Origin: Streptacidiphilus albus JL83
GTDB lineage: Bacteria > Actinomycetota > Actinomycetes > Streptomycetales > Streptomycetaceae
NCBI RefSeq assembly: GCF_000744705.1
Contig: NZ_JQML01000001.1
Coordinates: 2,232,001-2,296,000, forward strand
DNA: 64,000 bases
Direction: 5' to 3'
Shown here one piece after another: positions 27,678 to 35,644 of the stretch (its first letter is position 1; every line of letters begins with the position of its first letter). The notes under the pieces were generated by a model, which made no database searches, was not told where the DNA came from, and saw only the letters and a program-made list of their open reading frames with translations. Position numbers and translations under genes: made by a program.

Positions 27678-27994
27678 GTGCAGTACCTAGCCTGCGCACT
27701 CATCCAGAGGCCACGGTGACGGACCATGTCCAAGAGGCTGCCCTGCTCACGGCGGCGGATCTCGAAGCGGACGCCGTAATAGTCGGCCTGAGCGCGGGCT
27801 ACCTCAGCCGCGCCGACCCACTCTGCCGGGCCAAGATCGCAATGGAGCACGACCATTCGTTCGAGCACCCCGGCGTCGTCTGCGAGGGTCGCGGCCTGAT
27901 GGAGGGCGACTTGGCTGTCCTTGCCACCGGACGAGCTGAGGATCAGGGAGTCGAATCCACGAAGCCAGCTACGGGCCTGTGTGGTGGTACTCAT
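27678..27994 (-). pseudogene. PAPS-reductase-like gene, N-terminal half
   Basis: Starts at ATG 27994, overlapping the end of the DUF2637 gene by 26 bp. It encodes the ATP-binding half: LILSSSGGKDSQVALHQAA with the SGGKDS PP-loop, MVVLHCDLGPAEWVGAAEVA, and a final GLWMSAQARYCT where the 6 kb element begins. The matching C-terminal half is at 21077-21617. The open frame continues into the recombinase, producing an apparent 525-residue fusion that I regard as an accident of insertion; the truncated product is likely inactive. Confidence 0.82.
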
Positions 27995-29027
27995 GCTCTT
28001 CTTCCTCGGTGCGGGTTGGCGGTCGCTGCCGCTTTCTGGTGTCGCTTTGGGAGGCGCTGGTGGGCGCGGCAGCGGGTGCCAGCGCCGAGCGCCTGGGCAG
28101 CATCGCTGTGACCGATGCGAGTGGGGCCGCAGCGCTGGTCTCCGTGGTCAGCTCGGCACTGACGGGCGGCTGGAGAACGGGTGGCTCGGTGCGGATCGCC
28201 TCCGCGTACGGCTGACGCCGGGCGTCCTGGGCGATACGGAGCCGCGCCTCAGCGACACGCTTCTCACACCACGAGAGGCTGTAGCCGGTCCGTGCGGTGA
28301 GCTCGGTGTAGTCCGGCTTCCAGTCCGCGTCGGCGGTGATCTCCGCGTGCAGGGTGGCGACGATCGCGGCGCGGCTCGGCCGACGCTGTGTACGCGCCCC
28401 GGTCTCGGCCCCCGCGGGCTCGGGACCGTCGCTCGCCCGCCGCTCGGAAGAACGGACCGTACGCGCTTGGGCGATGCTCGGCGACAGCTCGGGGGCCTCC
28501 GGCTGCCGTACGGGTTCGGCCTCCGGCTGCCGTACGGGTTCGGCCTCCGGCTGCCGTACGGGTACGGGCTCCGGCTGCCGTACGGGTACGGGCTCCGGCT
28601 GCCGTACGGGCTCGCTGGAGCGAGTCTCGATGAGGCCAGCCACGGCCAGGAAGGCGAGCTGCGGCCAGGCGGCCATGATGAAGCCCCACACCGTGGGTTG
28701 GGCCGTAGCCAGGTTGGCAGCCAAGCTCATGACCACGCCGAGTACCAGCACGCCCCTTGGCCAGTTGACCTGCTCGCCCTGGCGTCGGCGTCGGCGCATC
28801 TCGGTGACGGCAGCCAACGCCATCAGTTCGACGCTGGCGGCAATGCCGTCGGCTACCCACCCGATCTGTCCAGACCGCACGGCGAGGCGTTGCACATGGG
28901 TGAAGGACACCGCGAATGCGGACAGGCCGAGTACAGCGACCACGATGTTCGCCGTCGCCGCGTCGCGTCTGGAGGCGTCGTCAGGCAGCCGGGGCGGGGC
29001 CGTTTCCCCACTGCCCACGGTCACCAT
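27969..29027 (-). CDS. DUF2637 plasmid membrane protein (Spd-like)
   Basis: 352 residues from ATG 29027, overlapping the upstream stop. DUF2637 proteins are common on actinomycete plasmids and linked to spread or transfer. Hydrophobic helices include NIVVAVLGLSAFAVSF, ADGIAASVELMALAAV, VLVLGVVMSLAANLA and AWPQLAFLAVAGLI. A low-complexity linker holds five PVRQPE repeats. The cytoplasmic tail has an HTH-like segment (IVATLHAEITADADWKPDYT, ELTARTGYSLSWCEKRVAEA) and ends HEYHHTGP. Gene overlaps on both sides place it in an operon with a hypothetical gene and PP-loop genes. Confidence 0.8.
   Translation of the reverse strand: MVTVGSGETAPPRLPDDASRRDAATANIVVAVLGLSAFAVSFTHVQRLAVRSGQIGWVADGIAASVELMALAAVTEMRRRRRQGEQVNWPRGVLVLGVVMSLAANLATAQPTVWGFIMAAWPQLAFLAVAGLIETRSSEPVRQPEPVPVRQPEPVPVRQPEAEPVRQPEAEPVRQPEAPELSPSIAQARTVRSSERRASDGPEPAGAETGARTQRRPSRAAIVATLHAEITADADWKPDYTELTARTGYSLSWCEKRVAEARLRIAQDARRQPYAEAIRTEPPVLQPPVSAELTTETSAAAPLASVTAMLPRRSALAPAAAPTSASQSDTRKRQRPPTRTEEEEHEYHHTGP
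28493..28612. repeat. Five 24-bp tandem repeats in DUF2637 gene
   Basis: Five imperfect 24-bp units built around GGCTGCCGTACGG encode an eight-residue PVRQPE-containing repeat in the linker after the membrane domain. The in-frame period allows length variation without loss of function. Confidence 0.8.
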
Positions 29028-29624
29028 GGGTAAGGTCCGAGCGTACGGGCCAGCTCGGTGAAGCAGGCTGCCTGAACGATCAAGTCCGCGCGGTTGAGAA
29101 GCGTTCCGTCCGTATCGGCCTCGATGGATGGGCGGACCTGTGCGAGTCGCCTCAGCTGATTGGCGGCGGCCGTGAGCAGGGTGCTGAGCGTCGAAGTCGT
29201 CAGTACAGTCCGCCAGGGCGTTGGTGCGCCGGAGCCGCTGCGGTGGAAGCCGTCTGTATTGCGCTGCGCGATGAGTTGGAGCCCCCGCTGCGGCTCCTGC
29301 CACCTGAAGGGGTCGGCCGGCTGCGTGGTGAAGTCGCAGGACTTCACCAACCGGTAGTAGTAGCTGGTTCCGCTGGCCAGGTTCTGCCTGTTGGTCCCCG
29401 CGTCGTCAAGGGACAGCGCAAGGATCTCGGCGAAGGTCATGAAGTCGATGGGGTCGGGGTCCGCCTCGCTCTCACGGCAGGTCATCAGGTACTCGGCGAT
29501 GGTCGGGACGACGATGTGCGGGTGTCCGAGCCGGGTGCGCTGGCGGGCGATGGGCTCGCCGTTGTAGTCGTGCCAGTCGATCACTGCCACGGCGGGGAGG
29601 TGTTGGAAGGGGATGCGTGCCGGA
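29021..29624 (-). pseudogene. Hypothetical gene, 5' truncated by IS21 end
   Basis: The frame is open from the IS21 terminus at 29625 down to the stop at 29021. Sequence upstream of the first usable start (GTG 29590) still looks coding (RIPFQHLPAVAVIDWHDYNG), so the real start has been lost. Other features are HPHIVVPTIAEYLMTCRESE and a helical C-terminus NQLRRLAQVRPSIEAD. No family recognised. It is first in the leftward operon that continues through DUF2637. A shortened protein from 29590 may still be made. Confidence 0.55.
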
Positions 29625-29976
29625 TGTCGGCGGCGGCTGAACTCTGACCCAGTTTCGCCGGTTGAACGCTGACCCTCGGGTCGTCAGTTGATCTTCATTA
29701 GCTGGTTTCGTTGACGGCGGTGGGGACGCGGCCCAGGTCGTGGCCGCGCATGCGGTAGGAGTCGCCTTTGAGGGAGTGGACCTCGGCGTGGTGGACGAGG
29801 CGGTCGATCATGGCGGCGGCGACGGTCTCGTCGCCGAAGACCTCGCCCCAGCGGCCGAAGGGCTTGTTGCTGGTGACGATCACGCTGGCGCGTTCGTAGC
29901 GGTTGGAGATGAGTTGGAAGAAGAGGTTCGCGGCGTCGGCCTCGAAGGGGATGTAGCCGACTTCGTCGATCTATGC
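29625..29976 (-). mobile_element. IS21-family remnant (right end and istB 3' part)
   Basis: Begins with the typical IS21 terminus TGTCGGCGGCGGCTGAACT and two TGAACNCTGACCC repeats (29625-29672). Leftward codons from 29976 to 29698 encode the end of IstB, the AAA+ helper ATPase: IDEVGYIPFEADAANLFFQ with Walker B, SVIVTSNKPFGRWGEVFGD and a short basic tail. It is cut at the Walker B codons, where an inverted partner begins. istA is absent. Confidence 0.8.
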
Positions 29977-29998
29977 CGATATCCGCATAGATCGACGA
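29963..29998. repeat. Palindrome at istB-istB junction
   Basis: Perfect 14-bp arms TCGTCGATCTATGC / GCATAGATCGACGA around an 8-nt centre. The arms are the conserved IDE codons of two different istB genes meeting head to head; weaker complementarity extends ~10 bp further out on each side. Confidence 0.85.
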
Positions 29999-30251
29999 AC
30001 TTGGCTACCTCGAACTGGACCGCCGCGGCGCCGAGATGCTGTTCCAGGTGCTGACGGAGAGGGAGGAGAAGAACAGTGTCGCCATCGCCTCGAACGAGTC
30101 GTTCAGCGGCTGGACCAAGACCTTCACCGACCCCCGGCTCTGCGCGGCCATCGTCGACCGCCTGACCTTCAACGGCGCCATCATCGAGACCGGCACCGAG
30201 TCCTACCGCCTCGCCCAGACCAGAGCCAAACAGCAGAGCGCCGCCCACTAG
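29985..30251 (+). pseudogene. istB fragment, opposite orientation
   Basis: Rightward frame encoding the C-terminal third of a second, diverged IstB: IDELGYLELDRRGAEMLFQV, VAIASNESFSGWTKTFTDPR and GTESYRLAQTRAKQQSAAH to a stop at 30251. It starts at the same Walker B motif at which the leftward istB fragment ends. No IS21 terminal repeats follow it directly. Confidence 0.8.
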
Positions 30252-30287
30252 AAACTCGCGCCCACCGCCTACGGACATCGGGTGTCG

Positions 30288-30890
30288 TTACTGCCCCTTG
30301 CTCTGCTGATTGCGCAGAACAGCAATCATCGACTCACCCCAGCCGACGTCACCGGCCAGCCGGGCCGCCTCGCGGATCTCCTCGAAACTCATCCGGGAGG
30401 CGAACTGGAACACCTCATGGATGCCGTCGCCGTTGCCCTTCCCGAGCATCGCGAAGAACCACCGGGCGGCCTGCACCAGGTCGACCTCACCAGAAGAGCC
30501 GTCACGGAACCAGCCAGCAACCTTCTGCATGGCGATGACGTCGCCGGCCTCTGCGGACTGCACCATCAATGCGGTCGCCTTGGCTTGGTCTCTGTCGCCC
30601 CCCTGCCCTTCGGCATAAAGCCACCCCAGGCAGCGCAGGCCGACGGCGCTGCCCGCCGCCGCCGAACTCTCGAACCACTGACGCGCACGCTTCGGATTTC
30701 CCTCGACCTCAAGCTCGATGCCACCAAGGATGTTGCTCGCCTCGGAATCACCAGCCGAAGCCAACTCGGCCAGTTCCGGCATCAACGCTCGGCCCAGCTT
30801 CCTCCGGTCCCGACGGCTCAGGTCACCAGGCCCGAGCAGCAGACGGGCACGGCCCTTGATGTCGCCTTCTGCCACTGACTCCGAGCCCAT
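30288..30890 (-). CDS. Sel1-repeat (TPR-like) protein
   Basis: 200 residues from ATG 30890, preceded by GAGGGG. Helical repeats of the Sel1 type are visible: ASNILGGIELEVEGNPKRAR, QWFESSAAAGSAVGLRCLGW, LYAEGQGGDRDQAKATALM, AMQKVAGWFRDGSSGEVDL and QAARWFFAML. Such proteins are protein-interaction scaffolds. No signal peptide or enzymatic domain. It is isolated between transposon remnants, so its original context is lost. Confidence 0.75.
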   Translation of the reverse strand: MGSESVAEGDIKGRARLLLGPGDLSRRDRRKLGRALMPELAELASAGDSEASNILGGIELEVEGNPKRARQWFESSAAAGSAVGLRCLGWLYAEGQGGDRDQAKATALMVQSAEAGDVIAMQKVAGWFRDGSSGEVDLVQAARWFFAMLGKGNGDGIHEVFQFASRMSFEEIREAARLAGDVGWGESMIAVLRNQQSKGQ

Positions 30891-31024
30891 CGAACATCCC
30901 CTCGCTACGGCTTGCCGGACATGGCCCGGCGGATCCGGACGATATCACCGAGCCGGCATGTCGCCAGGCCGGCCCTAAGCCATGGAGCTGAGCGGATGCA
31001 CCTTCACCTCATAGCCGCACCACC

Positions 31025-31133
31025 GGAGCCACCCAAAACCGGAACCCGGGGCCGAACCAGACCGGAAGACGAACCCCCATCAGGACCGAGTGGGGCCTAC
31101 TCAGACCGGAAATCCGGGGCCAAATCAGACCAT
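31025..31133. repeat. IS21-like multiple terminal repeats
   Basis: Three to four degenerate ~20-bp repeats of the pattern GGGGCC-N-A-N-TCAGACCGG (near 31048, 31092 and 31117, with a weaker one at 31025). Multiple short repeats at the ends are a hallmark of IS21-family elements. No transposase is attached, so this is a solo end. Confidence 0.5.
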
Positions 31134-31393
31134 TAACGCCAGACCCGGGCACCGAGGCGGGCCAGAGCGTCCTGCGGAGCGTTCGCGGACCACTGGCCGA
31201 TGGCCGCATACGAGCGCGCGCCGGCGACCACCGCCGAGGCGGCGACCAGCAGTACCGCCACGAACGGGTGACGCACCCCGCGACGCCGACGCGGGTCGGG
31301 CAGCACCCGCAACCGTTCCACCAGCGACAGTCCCGCCACACGGTCCAGCGCGGGCGACTTGGTCAGGCAGACGGTGGCAGACTGACGGCACAT
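31133..31393 (-). pseudogene. ISAs1-family transposase, N-terminal fragment
   Basis: 86 codons encoding the characteristic ISAs1 start LVERLRVLPDPRRRRGVRHP then FVAVLLVAASAVVAGARSYA and AIGQWSANAPQDALARLGAR. The remaining ~300 residues with the DDE catalytic site are absent; the fragment is joined at 31133 to the IS21-like repeats. Confidence 0.8.
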
Positions 31394-32331
31394 CGAAGCT
31401 CCGGTGGTTCAGGGCGACTTGGGAAGGTCACCCCGTTCAACCGGAGCTTCGTTGCATTCGTGACGGCCCGGCCTATACTCCTGGCGCCGCCACGACCTGC
31501 GGACTCACATGATCACCGGGACTTTGAAAGGCCCCTGGAGCCTGCCTGACGGCAAGCCGGTCAGGTGGGAAGCGGGATGAGGTCGAGGCGCTGAGGCTGC
31601 TAGACGCGGCGCGTGCCAGTTCAACGGCCAAGGGCCCGGCTACCCTGGCCAACTTTGCGGCCTGGGACGCCCTGGACGCGGATCAGCGGCTGGACCTACT
31701 CAAGCGCATCCAAGTGCTCGACGAAGCCGAAAACATCACCAAGACAGGAGAGCAGTTGCGAGGCCGAGCGGCGCTGGCTGTAGGTCACGCACACGCTCAA
31801 GCTTTCCTGCAACGCCTGGAGGGTTGGTTCTTCCAGCGCTCCATCACACACCTGGCGGGTATGGGCTCCGGTCCGGTCACCGGCGTCGAATTCGACGACG
31901 TCTTTGATCAGCGCCGCAACCAGTTCAGGCCGGATAACCTTCCCATCGATGCCGACATCGTCAGCCTGACCGGCGAGCCAACTGAGCATGCCGAGAAGAC
32001 ATTTGTACGGCAGCTCGCGCTCGTGGGGATCGGCAACGCCCGCATCCGGATGGCCGTGCGGGACTTCGTCCGAGCATATGAACAGCGCTCCCGGTGGTCT
32101 AGCGAGAATCTCCTGCGACCAGGGGAACTCGGCGACTATGAAAGGCGCCTGGTCGAAGAGTGGGAGAGACGCTTCAACGTGATGGTGGACGACCTCGGAG
32201 AGGACGCGGCCGAATCGGAGATGCGGGCGCAGGCGAAGTTGATCTATGCATGGGTTGAGCAGAATGCCAGATTCAGAATCAGAGACGGCTGCGACGAGGC
32301 CTTCGTGACTACCGGGTCCTATCAGAGGGCG

Positions 32332-32724
32332 TTAAGTCCGTTTTTGGTAGATGCCTCGTCCGGGTTGGGTGAGGACGCCTTGGCGGACGAGTCGGCCCAG
32401 GCGACTTCGGGTGGTGTTCACGGAGGCTTCGTCGGTGGGCAGGTCTAGGAGTTCGTGCAGTTCACGGGCCCGGAAGGACTGACGGGGATGGTCGTTGAAG
32501 TGGGCCACGAGGCGCTGGTAGGTATCCGGTGCCGGCCGCGGTTCGGCCCCGGGGCTGATGATGCCGTCGATGACCTTCGAGGTGGTCTGCAGTTCCGTGA
32601 GGTGTGCTCGGGCCTCGACGAGGGCCGCCGTGAGGTCGTCGATCTGCCGTTGCAGGTCCTCGGTGTGTGCGGCGGCCTGGTCCTGCTCAGCCTGGAGGTG
32701 CCGCAGCAGGTCGGAGACGTTCAC
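32332..32724 (-). CDS. IS5 accessory ORF (copy 2)
   Basis: 130 residues, identical to the accessory ORF of copy 1: N-terminal coiled coil, C-terminal winged-helix-like segment, GTG start overlapping the transposase stop (GTGA). Function unknown. Confidence 0.7.
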   Translation of the reverse strand: MNVSDLLRHLQAEQDQAAAHTEDLQRQIDDLTAALVEARAHLTELQTTSKVIDGIISPGAEPRPAPDTYQRLVAHFNDHPRQSFRARELHELLDLPTDEASVNTTRSRLGRLVRQGVLTQPGRGIYQKRT

Positions 32725-33566
32725 GCGGCCAGCTCGAGGTCGCGCCAGGGGCAGGCGGGGACCGTGAGCCGGCGGGCCATGTTCGCGATGGCCGCCCAGT
32801 AGACACGGGCCGTGGAGTTCTCGGGACGGTGGTCGTACTCGCGCACCAGTCGCCGGTGCAATATCAACGTGCCGTTGACCTGCTCGACCACCCACCTCTT
32901 GGGCTGCGGAACGAAGCCCTTGTCCTCGGGGTTGCGCTTGACGACGTCGACTGTGATGCCCAGCACCGCACCGTGGATGATCACGGCGTCCTTGAAGCCC
33001 TGGTCGACCAGCGCCTTCTCCAGGCGGTTGCCACAGCGCTCGGCGGCCTGGTCCAGCAGGGCGATTCCGGCGGTGTTCTCGTGGGCCGAGGCCGGCAGCA
33101 CCACCACGCCGATGATCAGCCCCATCACGTCCACAGCCAGCCCACGCTTGCGTCCCGGAGTCCTCTTCGCCGCGTCCAGTCCCGTAGTCGTCCTGGGCAC
33201 CCCGGCAGCCGCCCGCAGCGACTGGGTGTCCAGGACCACCAGGGACGGGTCCTCTAATCGGCGCGCCCGCTCCCGGACCTGGCAGCGCAGCAGTTCCTGG
33301 ATCCGCTGGTCCAGGCCGTCCCTGCGCCACTGGGTGAAGTAGTAGAACACCGCCGACCAGGCCGGCAGGTCATGCGGCAGATACCGCCACTGGCAACCCG
33401 TCCGGTTCTGGTAGAACAGCGCGTTCACGACTTCCCGCAGATCGCACGACCCCGGGTCCCCGGTCGCCGACCGCGCCACCCGCTCCAGCTTCCACGACGT
33501 GATCATCGGCTCGATCAAACCCCACTGATCATCCGTCAGATCACTCGGATACGCCCGACGTTCCAT
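32721..33566 (-). CDS. IS5-family transposase (copy 2)
   Basis: 281 residues starting MERRAYPSDLTDDQWGLIEP, identical to the transposase at 10121-10966. DDE motifs VVLDTQSL, LVDQGFKD and VVEQVNGTL are intact. Confidence 0.93.
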   Translation of the reverse strand: MERRAYPSDLTDDQWGLIEPMITSWKLERVARSATGDPGSCDLREVVNALFYQNRTGCQWRYLPHDLPAWSAVFYYFTQWRRDGLDQRIQELLRCQVRERARRLEDPSLVVLDTQSLRAAAGVPRTTTGLDAAKRTPGRKRGLAVDVMGLIIGVVVLPASAHENTAGIALLDQAAERCGNRLEKALVDQGFKDAVIIHGAVLGITVDVVKRNPEDKGFVPQPKRWVVEQVNGTLILHRRLVREYDHRPENSTARVYWAAIANMARRLTVPACPWRDLELAA

Positions 33567-33757
33567 GCCCCCATGACACAGCCCAAGCCCCAACGGGCAC
33601 CCCCGGATGCCGGAGAGTCCCACGAACGAGCGACGCCAAACCATCAAGAACGGGACTTAACGCCCTCTCAGATGCTGGCAGACGAACGGCGCGTCGGCTG
33701 GCACCCGGACTTCGAAGCCAGGCTGATGGCGCTTCTGGAGCCCGCAGGGATGAACCG

Positions 33758-34246
33758 ATGACGACGGCCATCGCGCTGAGCCGCGAGGAACGGGCACTCT
33801 TCAATCCAGCGTTCATGGCCCTCGTCACCTGCCGCGCGGTCCAAGGCCATCAGCGTATTAGCGGAGCATGCCCACTCCCCATCGCAGTCACCGCCGCAGT
33901 CATGGCCCTCCAACCAGCCATCCGGACGCTCCTACCTGGAACAACGGCGGCCAGTCTTGCAAAGTGGACTGAAGACAATCAAGTGGTGCGAGTCCTGATG
34001 GCGACCAATGCGCCCGCACTGGCGGCCATGGTTCGCCCCGGTGTTCTTCTCGCTCTACAGACGGATCTGCTCAGCCTCGACGAAGCCGCACACCTAGCCC
34101 TAAGGAATCGCGCGATACCGGCGACGATATCGGGTACTTCGGAGACCGTCGTCGCGATCCAGAAGACTGCACAAATGCTCGGCCGGTGGCTCCCCACCGG
34201 CGGAAGCACCGCCACGACCCTCACCCTGCTCGGAGTACGCCTGTGA
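33758..34246 (+). CDS. ABC-3C system middle component
   Basis: 162 residues, starting at an ATG that overlaps the previous stop (ATGA) and ending in a TGA that overlaps the GTG of the ATPase gene (GTGA), so all three genes were once translationally coupled. The sequence FNPAFMALVTCRAVQGHQ, AVTAAVMALQPAIRTLLPGT and NQVVRVLMATNAPALAAMVR matches the small, helical 'middle component' of ABC three-component systems. Its role there is thought to be linking the ATPase and effector. This gene is intact although both partners are broken. Confidence 0.72.
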   Translation: MTTAIALSREERALFNPAFMALVTCRAVQGHQRISGACPLPIAVTAAVMALQPAIRTLLPGTTAASLAKWTEDNQVVRVLMATNAPALAAMVRPGVLLALQTDLLSLDEAAHLALRNRAIPATISGTSETVVAIQKTAQMLGRWLPTGGSTATTLTLLGVRL

Positions 34247-34254
34247 CCTTCCAG

Positions 34255-35235
34255 GAAGGTTATTCAGAACCCTTCGCGGTGGTCTGAACCGCTGTGGGGT
34301 GGCCTGGACCGGTTCGCGCTGGCTGGCGGTGGCGCGGACGTGACCGGTCCCCTCGGCGTAGCGTGCGAGGTGACACCCATCAGCACGAGCGCGCGGGGGG
34401 ACCGATGCGCTTCCACCGTACAACCGGCCTGAGCCCGCATCAGCTGGACGTCCTGCTTTCCCGTGTGGAGCGGATGATCCCCGACTGGGACAAGCCGACG
34501 GGCCGTCCGCACGCGCTGCCGCTGTGGAAGGCGGTGGTCGTGCTCTGCTTCCTCCTGCGACACAACAACGCGCAGGTCCTGGCCGCCGAACTGTTCGAGA
34601 TCTCCCAGCCCACGGTCTCGCGCTACAGCACCCGGTTACGCCCCGTGGTGCGCGACGCGATCAAGGAGTTGGGGTTCGGGCTCGCCCGGTTACCCCGGGA
34701 CGAGCCGGTCCTGGTGGACGGGTTCCTCGCCGAGTGCTGGGACTGGAAGGCCGCTGAACAGCTGTTCTCCAAGAAGCACATGCAGTCCGGGCACAACGTC
34801 CAGGTCGTCTCGGACACCCGGGGCCGGCTGCGGGAGGCGGGGGCGCCGCTGCCAGGGGCCCGCCACGACGCCTTCGCCTATGTCGCCTCGGGCATCAAAG
34901 CGAAGATCCAAAAGTACCGCCACCGGCTTGGCGACAAGGGCTACCAAGGCAGCGACCTGCTCACCCCCTACAAGAAGCCGCCGCACCGCAAGCTGACCGA
35001 GGTGGAGAAGGCGAGCAACCGGGCGCACTCCCAGATCCGCTCTGCCGTCGAACGCTGCATCGGCCACCTGGAGAACTGGAAGATCCTCGGCGGCTGCTAC
35101 CGCAGCCCCCTCGACCGCTTCCCCGAGACACTCGACACCGTCGTCCAACTCGAACTCCTACGGACCTACGAACCCGCCTGACCCAGGATCACGCCAGCGC
35201 GAACCTCATGATCGACAGAGTTCTGAATAACCTTC
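34255..35235. mobile_element. IS5-family (ISL2-type) insertion sequence
   Basis: 981 bp with inverted repeats GAAGGTTATTCAGAAC at 34255-34270 and its complement at 35220-35235. Target duplication CAG on each side (34252-34254, 35236-35238). Inserted after codon 4 of the ABC-3C ATPase gene. Confidence 0.9.
34405..35181 (+). CDS. IS5-family (ISL2 group) transposase
   Basis: 258 residues from ATG 34405, preceded by GGGGGG. An N-terminal HTH (LWKAVVVLCFLLRHNNAQVL, EISQPTVSRYSTRL) is followed by the DDE_4-type core: EPVLVDGFLAECWDW, LPGARHDAFAYVASG, RLGDKGYQGSDLLTP and SAVERCIGHLENWKIL. Intact and of family length. Confidence 0.9.
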   Translation: MRFHRTTGLSPHQLDVLLSRVERMIPDWDKPTGRPHALPLWKAVVVLCFLLRHNNAQVLAAELFEISQPTVSRYSTRLRPVVRDAIKELGFGLARLPRDEPVLVDGFLAECWDWKAAEQLFSKKHMQSGHNVQVVSDTRGRLREAGAPLPGARHDAFAYVASGIKAKIQKYRHRLGDKGYQGSDLLTPYKKPPHRKLTEVEKASNRAHSQIRSAVERCIGHLENWKILGGCYRSPLDRFPETLDTVVQLELLRTYEPA

Positions 35236-35644
35236 CAGATCAAATCGTTGACTCTGTACGGGCGCCACACCGAGGAAATGCGCGTCCTCGCTCTCAATCC
35301 GGGTCGGCTCAACATCGTCACAGGCGACTCCCGAACCGGCAAGACCTCCATCTGGACCATCACCGACTACTGCATGGGCAGCAGCGACTATCCTGTCCGC
35401 GCGGGCAAGGTACGCGACTACACCAGCGTCTTCGCCCTGCAACTGACGCGTGGCGACCAACAGCTATTCATTGCTCGTCCTGCTCCCGAGAACAGCACCA
35501 GCCCCGCCCCCAGACTGTGTCTGCAGTTCCAGAGCCAGGGCGCACCTCCACTGCCTCGCGAGAGCATCGACTTCACGTTCCCGCTCGACGCAGCGCGCCG
35601 GCTGCTCGGGCCTTCGCCCGTGATGGTGGACACGCGGTTGGTTG

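Larger units (their letters stand above)
21615..27681. mobile_element. Tyrosine-recombinase element carrying an alkyl sulfatase
   Basis: About 6.06 kb inserted in a PAPS-reductase-like gene. The left junction reads CCCGGAAGTGC|TTCTC and the right ACG|GTGCAGTACC; removing the insert restores an uninterrupted reading frame with a shared GTGC core. It contains two adjacent large tyrosine recombinases (overlapping genes) and one cargo gene. Two recombinases in tandem resemble Tn554-type elements, which insert at one site without duplication. The left ~300 bp is non-coding and probably holds recombinase binding sites. Ends are given to within the 4-bp core. Confidence 0.8.
32325..33667. mobile_element. 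IS5-family insertion sequence, copy 2
   Basis: Same 1343-bp element as at 9725-11067, with the same orientation and no difference seen. Target duplication TCA on both sides (32322-32324 and 33668-33670). It disrupts the first ABC-3C gene. Confidence 0.95.
31528..33761 (+). pseudogene. ABC-3C first component (C-terminal domain), interrupted by IS5
   Basis: Frame open from about 31528 (EVEALRLLDAARASSTAKGP) to 32324, then resuming after the IS5 copy at 33671 and ending at 33761. Removing the IS and one TCA duplication joins SYQ to MLADERRVGWHPDFEARLMA. The FFQRSITHLAG, NQFRPDNLPIDADI and VGWHPDFEARL segments are typical of the C-terminal domain of the large component of ABC three-component conflict systems. 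The N-terminal effector domain usually present has been lost next to the ISAs1/IS21 debris. The stop overlaps the next gene's ATG. Confidence 0.72.

Noticed and set aside
26417..27994. A 525-residue fusion of a PP-loop domain and a tyrosine recombinase
   Set aside because: The N-terminal part is the interrupted host gene; the recombinase has its own ATG at 27613 with AAGGAG, and the other half of the host domain is found beyond the element.
28493..28612. CRISPR-like array
   Set aside because: The 24-bp units are contiguous, without spacers, and encode an in-frame peptide repeat.
9725..33667. Composite transposon bounded by two IS5 copies
   Set aside because: Each copy has its own 3-bp target duplication, which shows two separate insertions.
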